DNA of 64,000 bases from Limosilactobacillus caccae (GTDB lineage: Bacteria > Bacillota > Bacilli > Lactobacillales > Lactobacillaceae). The stretch's first letter is position 1. Each line of letters begins with the position of its first letter. The DNA lies in assembly GCF_900156885.1 (NCBI RefSeq), contig NZ_FTOY01000008.1, forward strand, positions 209,977 to 273,976, given 5' to 3'. Of the stretch, positions 52,284 to 60,091 are shown one piece after another. The position numbers and the translations under genes are program-made. The notes under the pieces are model-generated. The model ran no database searches. It worked only from the letters and a program-made list of their open reading frames with translations, and had not been told where the DNA came from.

Positions 52284-53789
52284 ATGAATAATTTCATTAT
52301 TTTAGACGAACATGATTCCGTAGCAGTGGCATTACAAGATCTGCCGAAAGGGACGGTCTTAAAGACAACGAACCACGGCGATGTTACCACCACCGAGGAT
52401 ATTACCCGCGGTCACAAGATCGCCTTAGAAGATATTAAGGAGGGCGCCGATGTGATCAAGTACGGTTACCCAATCGGTCACGCCACCCAAGATATCAAGC
52501 GGGGGGAACATGTTCACATTCACAATATTGCTACCAACCTTTCGGGCGAATTAAAGTACCACTATGACTCGATTAAAGTTACCAACAAAGTAGCGAAGGA
52601 TGACCGTCACTTTATGGGCTACAAGCGGCCAAATGGGAAGGTCGGGATCAGAAATGACCTCTACATTATCCCGGTCGTGGGCTCAGTTAGTGAATTGCTT
52701 GACCCACTGGTTACACAGTTTAAAGCCCTGCACCCCGACAACGGGAATTTTGACAACATTGTGCCCCTTAAGCACACTTACGGGATTGAGACGTCTCAGG
52801 ATAACTACGAACACGCGCGCAAGATCCTCCTTGACGCGGCATTACAACCCAATGCCGGCGCTGTTTTGATCTGTGGCCTGGGCTGTGCGGATGACGATGA
52901 GTTAGCCCGGATGAAAGAGATGCTAACAGGAGCAACTGGTTCGCTTGATACCGATCGGATTAAGTTCTTATCATCTGCTGATAGTGATGATGAGCTTACT
53001 GATGGCTTAGCGATGCTTGAGGAACTCAATGCGGCGGTTAAGGATGACCAACGGACGCCGCAACCATTGAGTGAATTGAAGATTGGGCTAAAGTGTGGTG
53101 GCTCTGATGGTTTATCAGGGGTTACTGCTAACCCATTGCTCGGTCGGCTGTCTGACTTTGTTGCTGCCCAGGGCGGGACAACGGTGTTATCAGAAGTTCC
53201 AGAAATGTTTGGGGCAGAAACAATCCTGATGTCGCGGGCGAAGGATGAAGCGACCTTTGACAAGACTGTTGACTTGATTAACAATTTCAAGGAGTACTTC
53301 GAACGGTTCCACCAACCAATTTACGAAAATCCTTCTCCTGGTAACAAGGCCGGGGGGATCTCAACCCTTGAAGATAAGTCCCTTGGGTGTACGCAAAAGT
53401 CAGGAACATCGGCGGTTAATGATGTTTTGAAATACGGTGATAAGATTAAGACGAAGGGCTTGAACTTATTGCAGGCACCAGGGAATGACCTCGTTTCATC
53501 ATCAGCGGAAGCATCGGCGGATTGTCAGATGGTCCTCTTCACTACTGGTCGGGGGACACCATTTGCCACCTATGTTCCAACGGTGAAGGTATCATCGAAT
53601 TCATACATCGCTAACCTCAAGCCACGCTGGATTGACTTTGATGCAGGCCAATTGATGAACGAATCAATGAATGACTTGGCTGCCAAGTTTATCCAGTACA
53701 TCATTGATGTGGCAAGCGGTAAGAAGACGAATAATGAAAAATACGATGTCCACGGAATCGCAATTTTCAAGACCGGAGTAACAAATTAA
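52284..53789 (+). CDS. uxaA: Altronate dehydratase-family protein, paralogue 2 (first Cys motif lost)
   Basis: This is a 501-residue UxaA-family protein with SAF domain and body. The C-terminal motifs are intact: GLKCGGSDGLSGVTANPLLG (Cys271), PEMFGAE, NPSPGNKAGG, SLGCTQKSG (Cys369) and TGRGTP. The first motif, YGCSQLG in family members, reads YGIETSQ (Ile168 for Cys), and GLGCENNQ reads GLGCADDD. This is the mirror image of the loss in paralogue 1. It is last in the operon, followed by a terminator. Confidence 0.9.
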   Translation: MNNFIILDEHDSVAVALQDLPKGTVLKTTNHGDVTTTEDITRGHKIALEDIKEGADVIKYGYPIGHATQDIKRGEHVHIHNIATNLSGELKYHYDSIKVTNKVAKDDRHFMGYKRPNGKVGIRNDLYIIPVVGSVSELLDPLVTQFKALHPDNGNFDNIVPLKHTYGIETSQDNYEHARKILLDAALQPNAGAVLICGLGCADDDELARMKEMLTGATGSLDTDRIKFLSSADSDDELTDGLAMLEELNAAVKDDQRTPQPLSELKIGLKCGGSDGLSGVTANPLLGRLSDFVAAQGGTTVLSEVPEMFGAETILMSRAKDEATFDKTVDLINNFKEYFERFHQPIYENPSPGNKAGGISTLEDKSLGCTQKSGTSAVNDVLKYGDKIKTKGLNLLQAPGNDLVSSSAEASADCQMVLFTTGRGTPFATYVPTVKVSSNSYIANLKPRWIDFDAGQLMNESMNDLAAKFIQYIIDVASGKKTNNEKYDVHGIAIFKTGVTN

Positions 53790-53815
53790 AGTTTGACTAT
53801 TAATTGGATAATGGG

Positions 53816-53842
53816 AAAAGCTGGGGTATCCCCGGCTTTTTT
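53816..53842 (+). terminator. Terminator of the uxaB operon
   Basis: AAAAGCTGGGG pairs with CCCCGGCTTTT around a TAT loop, ending in TTTTTT. Confidence 0.92.
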
Positions 53843-53863
53843 AGTTACTTCCCATTAATGTTA

Positions 53864-53915
53864 ATGAAAGCGATCACAAATAACTATTGAACACGCTTTC
53901 TTGCCTGTGTATAAT
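53864..53915 (+). promoter_or_regulatory. Promoter and upstream cre of the histidine phosphatase gene
   Basis: TTGAAC (53887-53892), a 17-nt spacer and TATAAT (53910-53915). A perfect cre, ATGAAAGCGATCACA (53864-53878), lies just upstream of the -35, a position more typical of activation than of repression by CcpA. Confidence 0.78.
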
Positions 53916-53960
53916 AAAAATGCTGCTGAATAGGTTTTGAAAGAAATTGAGGAATAATTG

Positions 53961-54794
53961 ATGAAGATTAAAAAATTTACAGTAATGTGTGCAGTTTTTT
54001 CCGGCCTTTTAGTTGGTAGTACCGCGACCGCTGTTGTTCCAGCGACCGCCTCTGCTGCTGATAAAGACCAAGTTACCATTTACCTCACTCGCCATGGGGA
54101 GACGACTGGTAATGTGATGCAACGGGTTCAGGGTTCCAGCGACTTCCCACTGACGAAGAACGGGATTAAGGTTGCTAATGACCTGGGCTACGGCTTAAAG
54201 GGGATTAAGTTCAAACACGCATACACTGGTAACTTAACTCGTCAAGAAGTCACTGCAGAACATGCGCTTAAGTACTCTGGCAATAAGGATACCAAGATCA
54301 CGACGACGCCGAAGCTCCGCGAAGGTGGCTACGGTAGTTTTGAAGGGGACAGCATTGAAGCTGACAACCAAAAGATTGCTAATGTATACGGCTATTCTGA
54401 TGGTAAGCAATTCCAGGAACAGACTGGGAAGGACTACTGGAACCGTCTCCAGGATGCCTACCACACTCTTGATAAGCAAAACTCTGAAAATACTAAGTTA
54501 GCCAAGAGCGACCGGGCAGAAAGTTCAAAGCAAGTGCAAAACCGGATGAATTCAGAATTGCTTCACATCGCCAAGACCACCCAAAAGCAAGGTGGCGGGA
54601 ATGTTCTGGTTGTTAGTTCCGGAATGTCAATCAACGAATATCTTTCGACAATTAGTGACAAGTACGAAGGGAAGCCAATGCAAAACGCCGCAGTGACAAA
54701 GCTCGTTTACAAGAACGGCAAGCTTCATGTCCAGGGGCCGATTGGTACCTTGCACTATGTCAACAAGGGACAAAAGATCGCCGACGGCAAATAA
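53961..54794 (+). CDS. Secreted histidine phosphatase (phosphoglycerate mutase-like)
   Basis: This 277-residue protein has a signal peptide (MKIKKFTVMCAVFSGLLVG, cleavage after ASA), then the catalytic motif YLTRHGET of the histidine phosphatase superfamily, LREGGYGSFEG, and a late VSSGMS instead of the usual second His (SHG). The loss of that His may lower activity. Secreted members act on outside phosphate esters or bind cell surfaces. The start is the ATG after a GAGGA site; a TTG directly before it is unlikely. Confidence 0.85.
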   Translation: MKIKKFTVMCAVFSGLLVGSTATAVVPATASAADKDQVTIYLTRHGETTGNVMQRVQGSSDFPLTKNGIKVANDLGYGLKGIKFKHAYTGNLTRQEVTAEHALKYSGNKDTKITTTPKLREGGYGSFEGDSIEADNQKIANVYGYSDGKQFQEQTGKDYWNRLQDAYHTLDKQNSENTKLAKSDRAESSKQVQNRMNSELLHIAKTTQKQGGGNVLVVSSGMSINEYLSTISDKYEGKPMQNAAVTKLVYKNGKLHVQGPIGTLHYVNKGQKIADGK

Positions 54795-54874
54795 TTTAGC
54801 AGCGAACTGACGGATATTCAGCAGCAGGTTAATTAGAAATTATTGAGGATATCTTTTTTGGTGTCCACTAAAAG

Positions 54875-54918
54875 AGTAGCTTGACCGCTAACGGGAAGGC
54901 TACTTTTTATTTTTAAAT
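54875..54918 (+). terminator. Terminator of the histidine phosphatase gene
   Basis: AGTAGC-TT pairs with AAG-GCTACT (one bulge), followed by TTTTATTTTT. Confidence 0.75.
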
Positions 54919-54930
54919 CTAAATTAAAAC

Positions 54931-54959
54931 TTGACAACTTAAAATGAGAATGTTTTAAT
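54931..54959 (+). promoter_or_regulatory. Promoter of the aromatic amino acid operon
   Basis: TTGACA (54931-54936), a 17-nt spacer and TTTAAT (54954-54959), about 35 bp before the leader peptide start. Confidence 0.82.
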
Positions 54960-54992
54960 AATTGCAACAAGTATTGAAAGGAAGAAGAAACA

Positions 54993-55055
54993 ATGACATT
55001 ATCAACATTAAATAACGTTAAGAACTTCTATTATAACTTTGCTTACTTTATTTAG
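54993..55055 (+). CDS. Aromatic leader peptide of the aro operon attenuator
   Basis: This 20-codon reading frame (ATG after GAAAGGAAG, ending TAG) contains the stretch FYYNFAYF at residues 12-19, six Phe/Tyr codons in eight. It stands between the operon promoter and a strong terminator hairpin ahead of chorismate-pathway genes. This is the design of a ribosome-stalling attenuator that senses charged tRNA-Phe and tRNA-Tyr. The call rests on codon content, ribosome site and position. Confidence 0.85.
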   Translation: MTLSTLNNVKNFYYNFAYFI

Positions 55056-55195
55056 CGTCCGTGCGACTGCGTGCGGACGGGGGCGTTCGCACCAGGAGCA
55101 AGGTTTGTTTAATGTTGACTTTGCTAGGTGCATCAATCTAGCAAAGCGTTTATTTGTTCTATACTTTCTAAAACCTCCTCAAGAATTTTAGAAAA
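55056..55195 (+). promoter_or_regulatory. Alternative hairpins of the aro attenuator
   Basis: Several hairpins follow the leader peptide: CGTCCG/CGGACG directly after the stop (55056-55079), CTTTGCTAG/CTAGCAAAG (55119-55127 with 55138-55146), and TTTCTAAAA/TTTTAGAAA (55165-55173 with 55186-55194). The last has CCTCCTC in its loop, able to pair with the AAGGAG ribosome site of the first structural gene. They are candidates for pause and antiterminator elements. Confidence 0.6.
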
Positions 55196-55241
55196 CGCCA
55201 ACTAGGTTGAGAAATGTCTCAGTTTAGTTGGCGCTTTTTTA
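55196..55241 (+). terminator. Attenuator terminator of the aro operon
   Basis: A 17-bp stem (55196-55212 with 55217-55233, three G-T pairs) with a 4-nt loop is followed by TTTTTT (55235-55240). It lies 23 bp before the first structural gene, so it must be bypassed for expression. Confidence 0.92.
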
Positions 55242-55263
55242 TTAGATTTTAAGGAGAAAAAAG

Positions 55264-56469
55264 ATGGAACTAGCAGTAACAGAAAACAACGTTAATAAAA
55301 AACACTTGTCGTTAAGCCTCTACCTTAATTACCTGATCCATGGCTTCGGAATCATTATCCTTGCGCAAAACATGGTTGACCTTGCTGGCGGCTGGCAGGT
55401 GCCAATCAAGACGGTTTCCTTTGTTATCTCAGGGATCGGGATTGGCCGCCTGCTGGCTTACTTGATTACCGGTGCCCTTGCCGACCTTTTTAGCCGGAAA
55501 TTATTCGTTTACATCGGGATGGTTGCTTACCTTATCTTTGCGCTTGGGATGGTGATGACCCGCAGTGTGCCGGTTGCCTACTGCCTGGCGATTCTTGCCG
55601 GGATTGCTAATTCTGCCCTGGATGCGGGGACCTACACCACCCTGGTTGAGATGAACGATGGTAAGGGTTACGACACAGTCTTGATCAAGGGATTTGTCTC
55701 GATTGGTGAGTTTATCTTACCGTTAATCGTTGCGGTCCTTGCCGCGCGGAACTGGTGGTTTGGTTGGTCATTCATTGCGATGGCCGGGCTGATTGTCGTC
55801 AACTTAGTCAACATGACGACCGTTAAATTCCCCCAGCTTAGTCAGCGGGTTAACCAGGGCAAAACCGTTGCTGATGACACGGGGCACTACTCGCTAAGAC
55901 GGGGTATCCAAACAGCAATCCTCCTATTATACGGTTACAGCTCGATGGCATTGATGATCTGGTTCACCCAGTGGATCACGTTATTTGCCCAGCAGAGTTT
56001 GCACTACGGCAATGTGGCAGCCCATACCTTGATGTCTTTATACAGCATTGGCTCGCTAGTCGGGGTGGTGACCCTCTTTATCATGTTAAAACGCGCAGTT
56101 AGTGAAATGAAATTACTGGTAAGCCTAAATGTTATTGCGGTCGCGGCACTTGCTGCAATCGTCTTCGCTGGACAAAACCTGCTTGTTGCTAATATCGCTA
56201 GCCTCATCTTCGGCTTTAGCGCCGCGAGCGGGGTAATGCAGACGGGGTTGACGGTCTTTATGAACTTGTACCCCCAACACCGGGGAATGGTTACCGGGGC
56301 ATTCTACTTTTTCGGAAGCATTGCTTCATTTACCGTCCCACTGATTACCGGGTTCTTATCCGCGATTAGTATTCAGTTAGCATTTTCAATGAACCTAGTG
56401 GTCGGCGTTAGCGGAATTATCTTGATGGTTGCTTTAGCAGTTTTACAACAGACAAAAGGAGAAGATTAA
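55264..56469 (+). CDS. MFS transporter of the aromatic amino acid operon
   Basis: This is a 401-residue, 12-helix MFS carrier (GFGIIILAQNMVDLAGGW, GIGIGRLLAYLITGALADLFSRKLF, AGIANSALDAGTYTTL). It is the first structural gene after the attenuator and ends 1 bp before aroE, so it is made with the pathway. Import of shikimate, quinate or dehydroquinate is the simplest role. Export of an aromatic product is the alternative. Confidence 0.82.
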   Translation: MELAVTENNVNKKHLSLSLYLNYLIHGFGIIILAQNMVDLAGGWQVPIKTVSFVISGIGIGRLLAYLITGALADLFSRKLFVYIGMVAYLIFALGMVMTRSVPVAYCLAILAGIANSALDAGTYTTLVEMNDGKGYDTVLIKGFVSIGEFILPLIVAVLAARNWWFGWSFIAMAGLIVVNLVNMTTVKFPQLSQRVNQGKTVADDTGHYSLRRGIQTAILLLYGYSSMALMIWFTQWITLFAQQSLHYGNVAAHTLMSLYSIGSLVGVVTLFIMLKRAVSEMKLLVSLNVIAVAALAAIVFAGQNLLVANIASLIFGFSAASGVMQTGLTVFMNLYPQHRGMVTGAFYFFGSIASFTVPLITGFLSAISIQLAFSMNLVVGVSGIILMVALAVLQQTKGED

Positions 56470-56470
56470 G

Positions 56471-57352
56471 ATGGAACGAATTGATGGACACACGATTTTA
56501 ATTGGTTTGATGGCGCACCCGATCCGGCATTCAATGTCACCAACAATGCATAATAATGCCTTTGCCAAACTGGGCTTAAACTTTGCTTACCTGGCATTTG
56601 AAATTGATTGCGACCGCCTGGCAGCCGGGGTTGAAGCAATCCGGACATTAGATATGCGGGGGGCCAATATTTCAATGCCGAACAAGCAAAAGATCCTACC
56701 ATTACTCGACCAGCTTTCACCAGCAGCAAAGTTAGCGGGGGCGGTAAATACGGTTGTAAATGACCACGGGGTACTTACCGGCTACACAACCGATGGGACC
56801 GGCTTTATGAAAGCACTTGAGGATGAGGGCTTGGATATCCGGGGAAAGAAGATGGTGCTGACCGGTGCCGGTGGGGCCGGGACACCAATTGCGATCCAGG
56901 CCGCGTTAGACGGCGTTGCAGAGATTGCAATCTTTAACAACCAGGATAGTCACTGGGAGCAGGCAAAGAAAAACGTCGCAATTATTAATGAACAGACGAA
57001 CGGTCACGCGAGCCTGCATCGCTTAGAGGACCAGGCTGACTTTAAACAGGAGCTAGCGACAGCTGATATTTACTGTGATGCAACGGGGGTGGGGATGAAG
57101 CCGCTGGAGGATAAAACCCTGGTTGAAGACCCCTCATGGTTCCATCAGGACATGATTGTGTTCGACACGGTCTACGCGCCACGGACAACCAAGTTAATGA
57201 AGGTGGCTAAAGCGGCGAACGTGAAGCATGTTTTAAACGGCCTGGGGATGATGCTTGAGCAGGGGGCCGAAGCATTCAAATTATGGACTGGCAAGGAGAT
57301 GCCGGTGGAATACATCCGCCAGTTACTCTTTGCTGATGAGGAGGAGCGCTAA
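56471..57352 (+). CDS. aroE: Shikimate/quinate dehydrogenase AroE
   Basis: This 293-residue enzyme has the substrate motif HPIRHSMSPTMHNNAF, the catalytic lysine region NISMPNKQKILPLLDQL, AVNTVV, the nucleotide motif LTGAGGAGTPIAIQAALDGV, and NGLGMMLEQGAEAFKLWTG. It reduces 3-dehydroshikimate to shikimate. The length and sequence style are like YdiB, so quinate use is possible. Its stop overlaps aroD by one base. Confidence 0.93.
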   Translation: MERIDGHTILIGLMAHPIRHSMSPTMHNNAFAKLGLNFAYLAFEIDCDRLAAGVEAIRTLDMRGANISMPNKQKILPLLDQLSPAAKLAGAVNTVVNDHGVLTGYTTDGTGFMKALEDEGLDIRGKKMVLTGAGGAGTPIAIQAALDGVAEIAIFNNQDSHWEQAKKNVAIINEQTNGHASLHRLEDQADFKQELATADIYCDATGVGMKPLEDKTLVEDPSWFHQDMIVFDTVYAPRTTKLMKVAKAANVKHVLNGLGMMLEQGAEAFKLWTGKEMPVEYIRQLLFADEEER

Positions 57353-58107
57353 TGGCAGAAGTTAAAGTAAATGGTTTAACGATTGGCACGGGGATGCCGA
57401 AGATTGCTGCGCCAGTAGTTGGGACAAATAAGGAAGAAATCTTGGCTGCTGTCCGCCAAGTATGTGCCAGCCCGGTTGACCTGCTAGAATGGCGGGTTGA
57501 CTTCTTTGACCAGCTAACAAGCCCCACCGCGGTTGCTGAACTTGGCCTCGCAATTAAAAGGATCATTGCAAACAGGCCGTTACTAATTACCCTGCGGACG
57601 AGTGCCGAGGGTGGTCAGCAACCGATTAGCAGCGAAAGCTACCAAGAAGTGTACCAGCGGGTAATTGAAGCTTGTGCGGCTGATATCATCGACCTTGAGG
57701 TGGCCCGCGACCAGCAGCTAATCACGGCACTGACAGAGAAGGCCCATGAAAATGGGATCAAGGTAATCATGAGCAGCCATGACTTTACGAAAACACCGGC
57801 TGCCACTGAACTACTGGCCCGGCTCGGCAAGATGACCGCCTTAAATGCGGATATTGTCAAGTTTGCGGTCATGCCCCACAACCGTGATGACCTGTTGACG
57901 ATTTTGACGGTAAATGCGCATTATGCGGCCCTGCCAGGGAGCAAGTCGATTATTGCAATCGGGATGGGCCGGCTCGGGAAGATTATTCGGGTTGGTGGTG
58001 AAACATTTGGCTCCTGCATTAGCTTTGGTAGTGTCGGCCAGTCATCGGCACCCGGGCAAGTGGAAGTTCACCAGCTTCACGAAATATTGACGGAATTGCA
58101 CCAGTAG
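57352..58107 (+). CDS. aroD: 3-Dehydroquinate dehydratase, type I
   Basis: This 251-residue TIM-barrel enzyme has LEWRVDFFD, TLRTSAEGGQQ, the catalytic His in VIMSSHDF, the Schiff-base lysine in DIVKFAVMP, and SFGSVGQSSAPGQV. It converts 3-dehydroquinate to 3-dehydroshikimate. Overlap with aroE by one base implies translational coupling. Confidence 0.95.
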   Translation: MAEVKVNGLTIGTGMPKIAAPVVGTNKEEILAAVRQVCASPVDLLEWRVDFFDQLTSPTAVAELGLAIKRIIANRPLLITLRTSAEGGQQPISSESYQEVYQRVIEACAADIIDLEVARDQQLITALTEKAHENGIKVIMSSHDFTKTPAATELLARLGKMTALNADIVKFAVMPHNRDDLLTILTVNAHYAALPGSKSIIAIGMGRLGKIIRVGGETFGSCISFGSVGQSSAPGQVEVHQLHEILTELHQ

Positions 58108-58119
58108 GAGGCGGCGACA

Positions 58120-58404
58120 ATGAGCAATCAATTAGCGACAGCACGGGACGAAATCAACGCGATTGACCAGCAGTTAGTCCAGCTATTAGAAAGACGCTTC
58201 AAGGCGGTGGTGAAGGTGAATGCTTACAAGCGAAGCCATCAGCTACCAGTCCTTGATAGTAAGCGAGAAAGCCAAGTGTTAGCAAGGGTCGCGGAGTCGG
58301 TGGGTGACCAGCAACTGACAAGTTATCTACAGGCAATCTTTACGGAAATCATGCACCAGTCCCGAAAATACCAGGAACAGCAGAGAAAGGAAGAAGAAAA
58401 ATGA
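58120..58404 (+). CDS. Chorismate mutase (AroQ type)
   Basis: This 94-residue all-helical protein has ARDEINAIDQQLVQLLERRFKAVVKVNAYK and the PVLDSKRESQVLARV motif. It converts chorismate to prephenate. It is a free-standing domain, not fused to a dehydratase. The stop overlaps the aroC start (ATGA). Confidence 0.92.
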   Translation: MSNQLATARDEINAIDQQLVQLLERRFKAVVKVNAYKRSHQLPVLDSKRESQVLARVAESVGDQQLTSYLQAIFTEIMHQSRKYQEQQRKEEEK

Positions 58405-59567
58405 ACTACATTACTGCCGGTGAATCCCACGGCCCACAACTTACCGGGATTTTAGAAGGAATCCCCGCGGGGCTCCACCTTGATATTGAACAAATCAATG
58501 CTGCTCTGGCGGCGCGCCAGGGTGGGTACGGTCGTGGCAACCGCCAACAGATAGAACATGACCAGGTCGAAATTGTTGGTGGCCTTCGTCACGGTGTCAC
58601 CCTCGGTTCCCCCTTGGCGTTAGTGGTGAAAAATCGCGATCACGCGCACTGGGCGGAAATTATGAACCCCACAAGCCCCGCCACCCCGGAAAACTCGGTG
58701 CGGCGGGTTGAACATCCCCGCCCCGGTCACGCGGACTTAGTCGGGGGGATGAAGTACCACCACCGCGACCTCCGCAATGTCTTAGAACGGTCATCGGCCC
58801 GGGAAACGGCGATGCGGGTCGCGATTGGTAATATTTGTGAGCAACTGTTGGCCGCGTTGGATATCAAGCTGGTCGGCTACGTTCAACGTGTAGGGGCAAT
58901 CTCAATTGATGAACCAGTAACGACAACGGTTGATGAAATTAAGCAGGCAATTGCTTGCAATGACTTACGGATCATTGACCAGCAACGCGTCACCGCAATT
59001 CATGACTTGATCGACCAGACGAAAAAGGCCGGGGATAGTCTTGGCGGCATTATCCGGGTGGTTGTGGAAAATGTTCCAGCGGGGCTAGGCAGCTACATTA
59101 GCTGGGATACCAAGTTTGATGCGCAATTAGCCGGGGCCGTAATGGGCGTGAATGCAATTAAGGGGGTTAGCTTTGGCGATGGCTTTGCGGATACGAAGGT
59201 CCCGGGGAGCAAGGTGATGGATCAGATAGACTATCAAGCAGAAAAGGGCTTTACCCGTTTGAGTAACCACCTGGGCGGTTTTGAAGGCGGGATGACTAAC
59301 GGAATGCCGATTGTCATCAACGCGGCAATGAAGCCAATCCCGACCCTTTACAAGCCCTTGCAAACAGTGGATATCAACACTAAGAAACCGTTAAAAGCAA
59401 ACGTGGAACGGTCTGATACGACGGCAATTGTCCCCGCATCAATCGTAGTCGAAAACGTGGTCGCAATCGAGCTCGCCAAGAAGATTACCGCAACCTTTGA
59501 ATCAGCTAACATGGACCGTTTGAAGGACGAAGTTACCCGCTACCGGCAAGCCTTGGCTGCTTTTTAA
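58401..59567 (+). CDS. aroC: Chorismate synthase
   Basis: This 388-residue enzyme has the three family signatures: TAGESHGPQL at the N-terminus, VRRVEHPRPGHADLVGGMKY with the RSSARETAMRVA helix, and ERSDTTAIVPASIVVENVVA. It converts EPSP to chorismate with reduced FMN. The length is normal. Confidence 0.96.
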   Translation: MNYITAGESHGPQLTGILEGIPAGLHLDIEQINAALAARQGGYGRGNRQQIEHDQVEIVGGLRHGVTLGSPLALVVKNRDHAHWAEIMNPTSPATPENSVRRVEHPRPGHADLVGGMKYHHRDLRNVLERSSARETAMRVAIGNICEQLLAALDIKLVGYVQRVGAISIDEPVTTTVDEIKQAIACNDLRIIDQQRVTAIHDLIDQTKKAGDSLGGIIRVVVENVPAGLGSYISWDTKFDAQLAGAVMGVNAIKGVSFGDGFADTKVPGSKVMDQIDYQAEKGFTRLSNHLGGFEGGMTNGMPIVINAAMKPIPTLYKPLQTVDINTKKPLKANVERSDTTAIVPASIVVENVVAIELAKKITATFESANMDRLKDEVTRYRQALAAF

Positions 59568-59568
59568 A

Positions 59569-60090
59569 ATGCGACTACACACCCTTGGCCCACGTCAAAC
59601 TGATAGTTATGCGGCCGCAAAGGAGTACCTTGCAAAACAAAAGAATGCCGGTGAAATTATTTTGCACCGCTCCTTTGCGGAAATTTACGGTCACTTAGCA
59701 TCGCTTAGGGGTGACTACATGATTGTTCCCGCTGCCTATCAGAATAATGACCAGGAAGGTTGGGGCCAGCTCCACTACCGCTATTTTTCACAGCTAGAAC
59801 TAGTAGACGGCATCGTGACAACACTAAGCCCACTGGTGTTATGCGAAAAAGACGCGCGTGAAGAGATTGCCTATACCCATCCAGCGACAGTGGAATTAAT
59901 TAGGCAGTATTGTGGTGAAAATACACTTGTCCGGCTAAGCTCAAGCAAGGTGGATGCCTACCACGACTTCTTGGTCGACGGTCGTTACGTCATCACCAGT
60001 AAGAAACTCATTAAGCCAGCTGATAATGTAACGATTATTAAAAGCTTTAATACCCGGATGCTCTGGGCGATTTATCAGATAGGAGGATAA
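59569..60090 (+). CDS. Short prephenate dehydratase-like protein
   Basis: This 173-residue protein starts MRLHTLGPRQTDSYAAAKEYL, which resembles the GPxGT(F/Y)S..AA start of prephenate dehydratase. It ends SFNTRMLWAIYQ, in the place of the N-x-TRF motif (Thr162, Arg163, Met164). It lacks the ACT domain and is shorter than the usual catalytic part (about 180-190). A prephenate decarboxylase or a degraded or regulatory protein is possible. It has no clear ribosome site and starts 1 bp after the aroC stop, so coupling is likely. Confidence 0.6.
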   Translation: MRLHTLGPRQTDSYAAAKEYLAKQKNAGEIILHRSFAEIYGHLASLRGDYMIVPAAYQNNDQEGWGQLHYRYFSQLELVDGIVTTLSPLVLCEKDAREEIAYTHPATVELIRQYCGENTLVRLSSSKVDAYHDFLVDGRYVITSKKLIKPADNVTIIKSFNTRMLWAIYQIGG

Positions 60091-60091
60091 T

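Noticed and set aside
53961..54794. Glycolytic phosphoglycerate mutase
   Set aside because: A signal peptide is present and the second catalytic His motif is not; a secreted histidine phosphatase fits better.
55056..55263. T-box riboswitch for the aro operon
   Set aside because: The conserved T-box bulge sequence (AGGGTGGNACCGCG) and the Stem I features are absent, while a leader peptide rich in Phe and Tyr codons is present.
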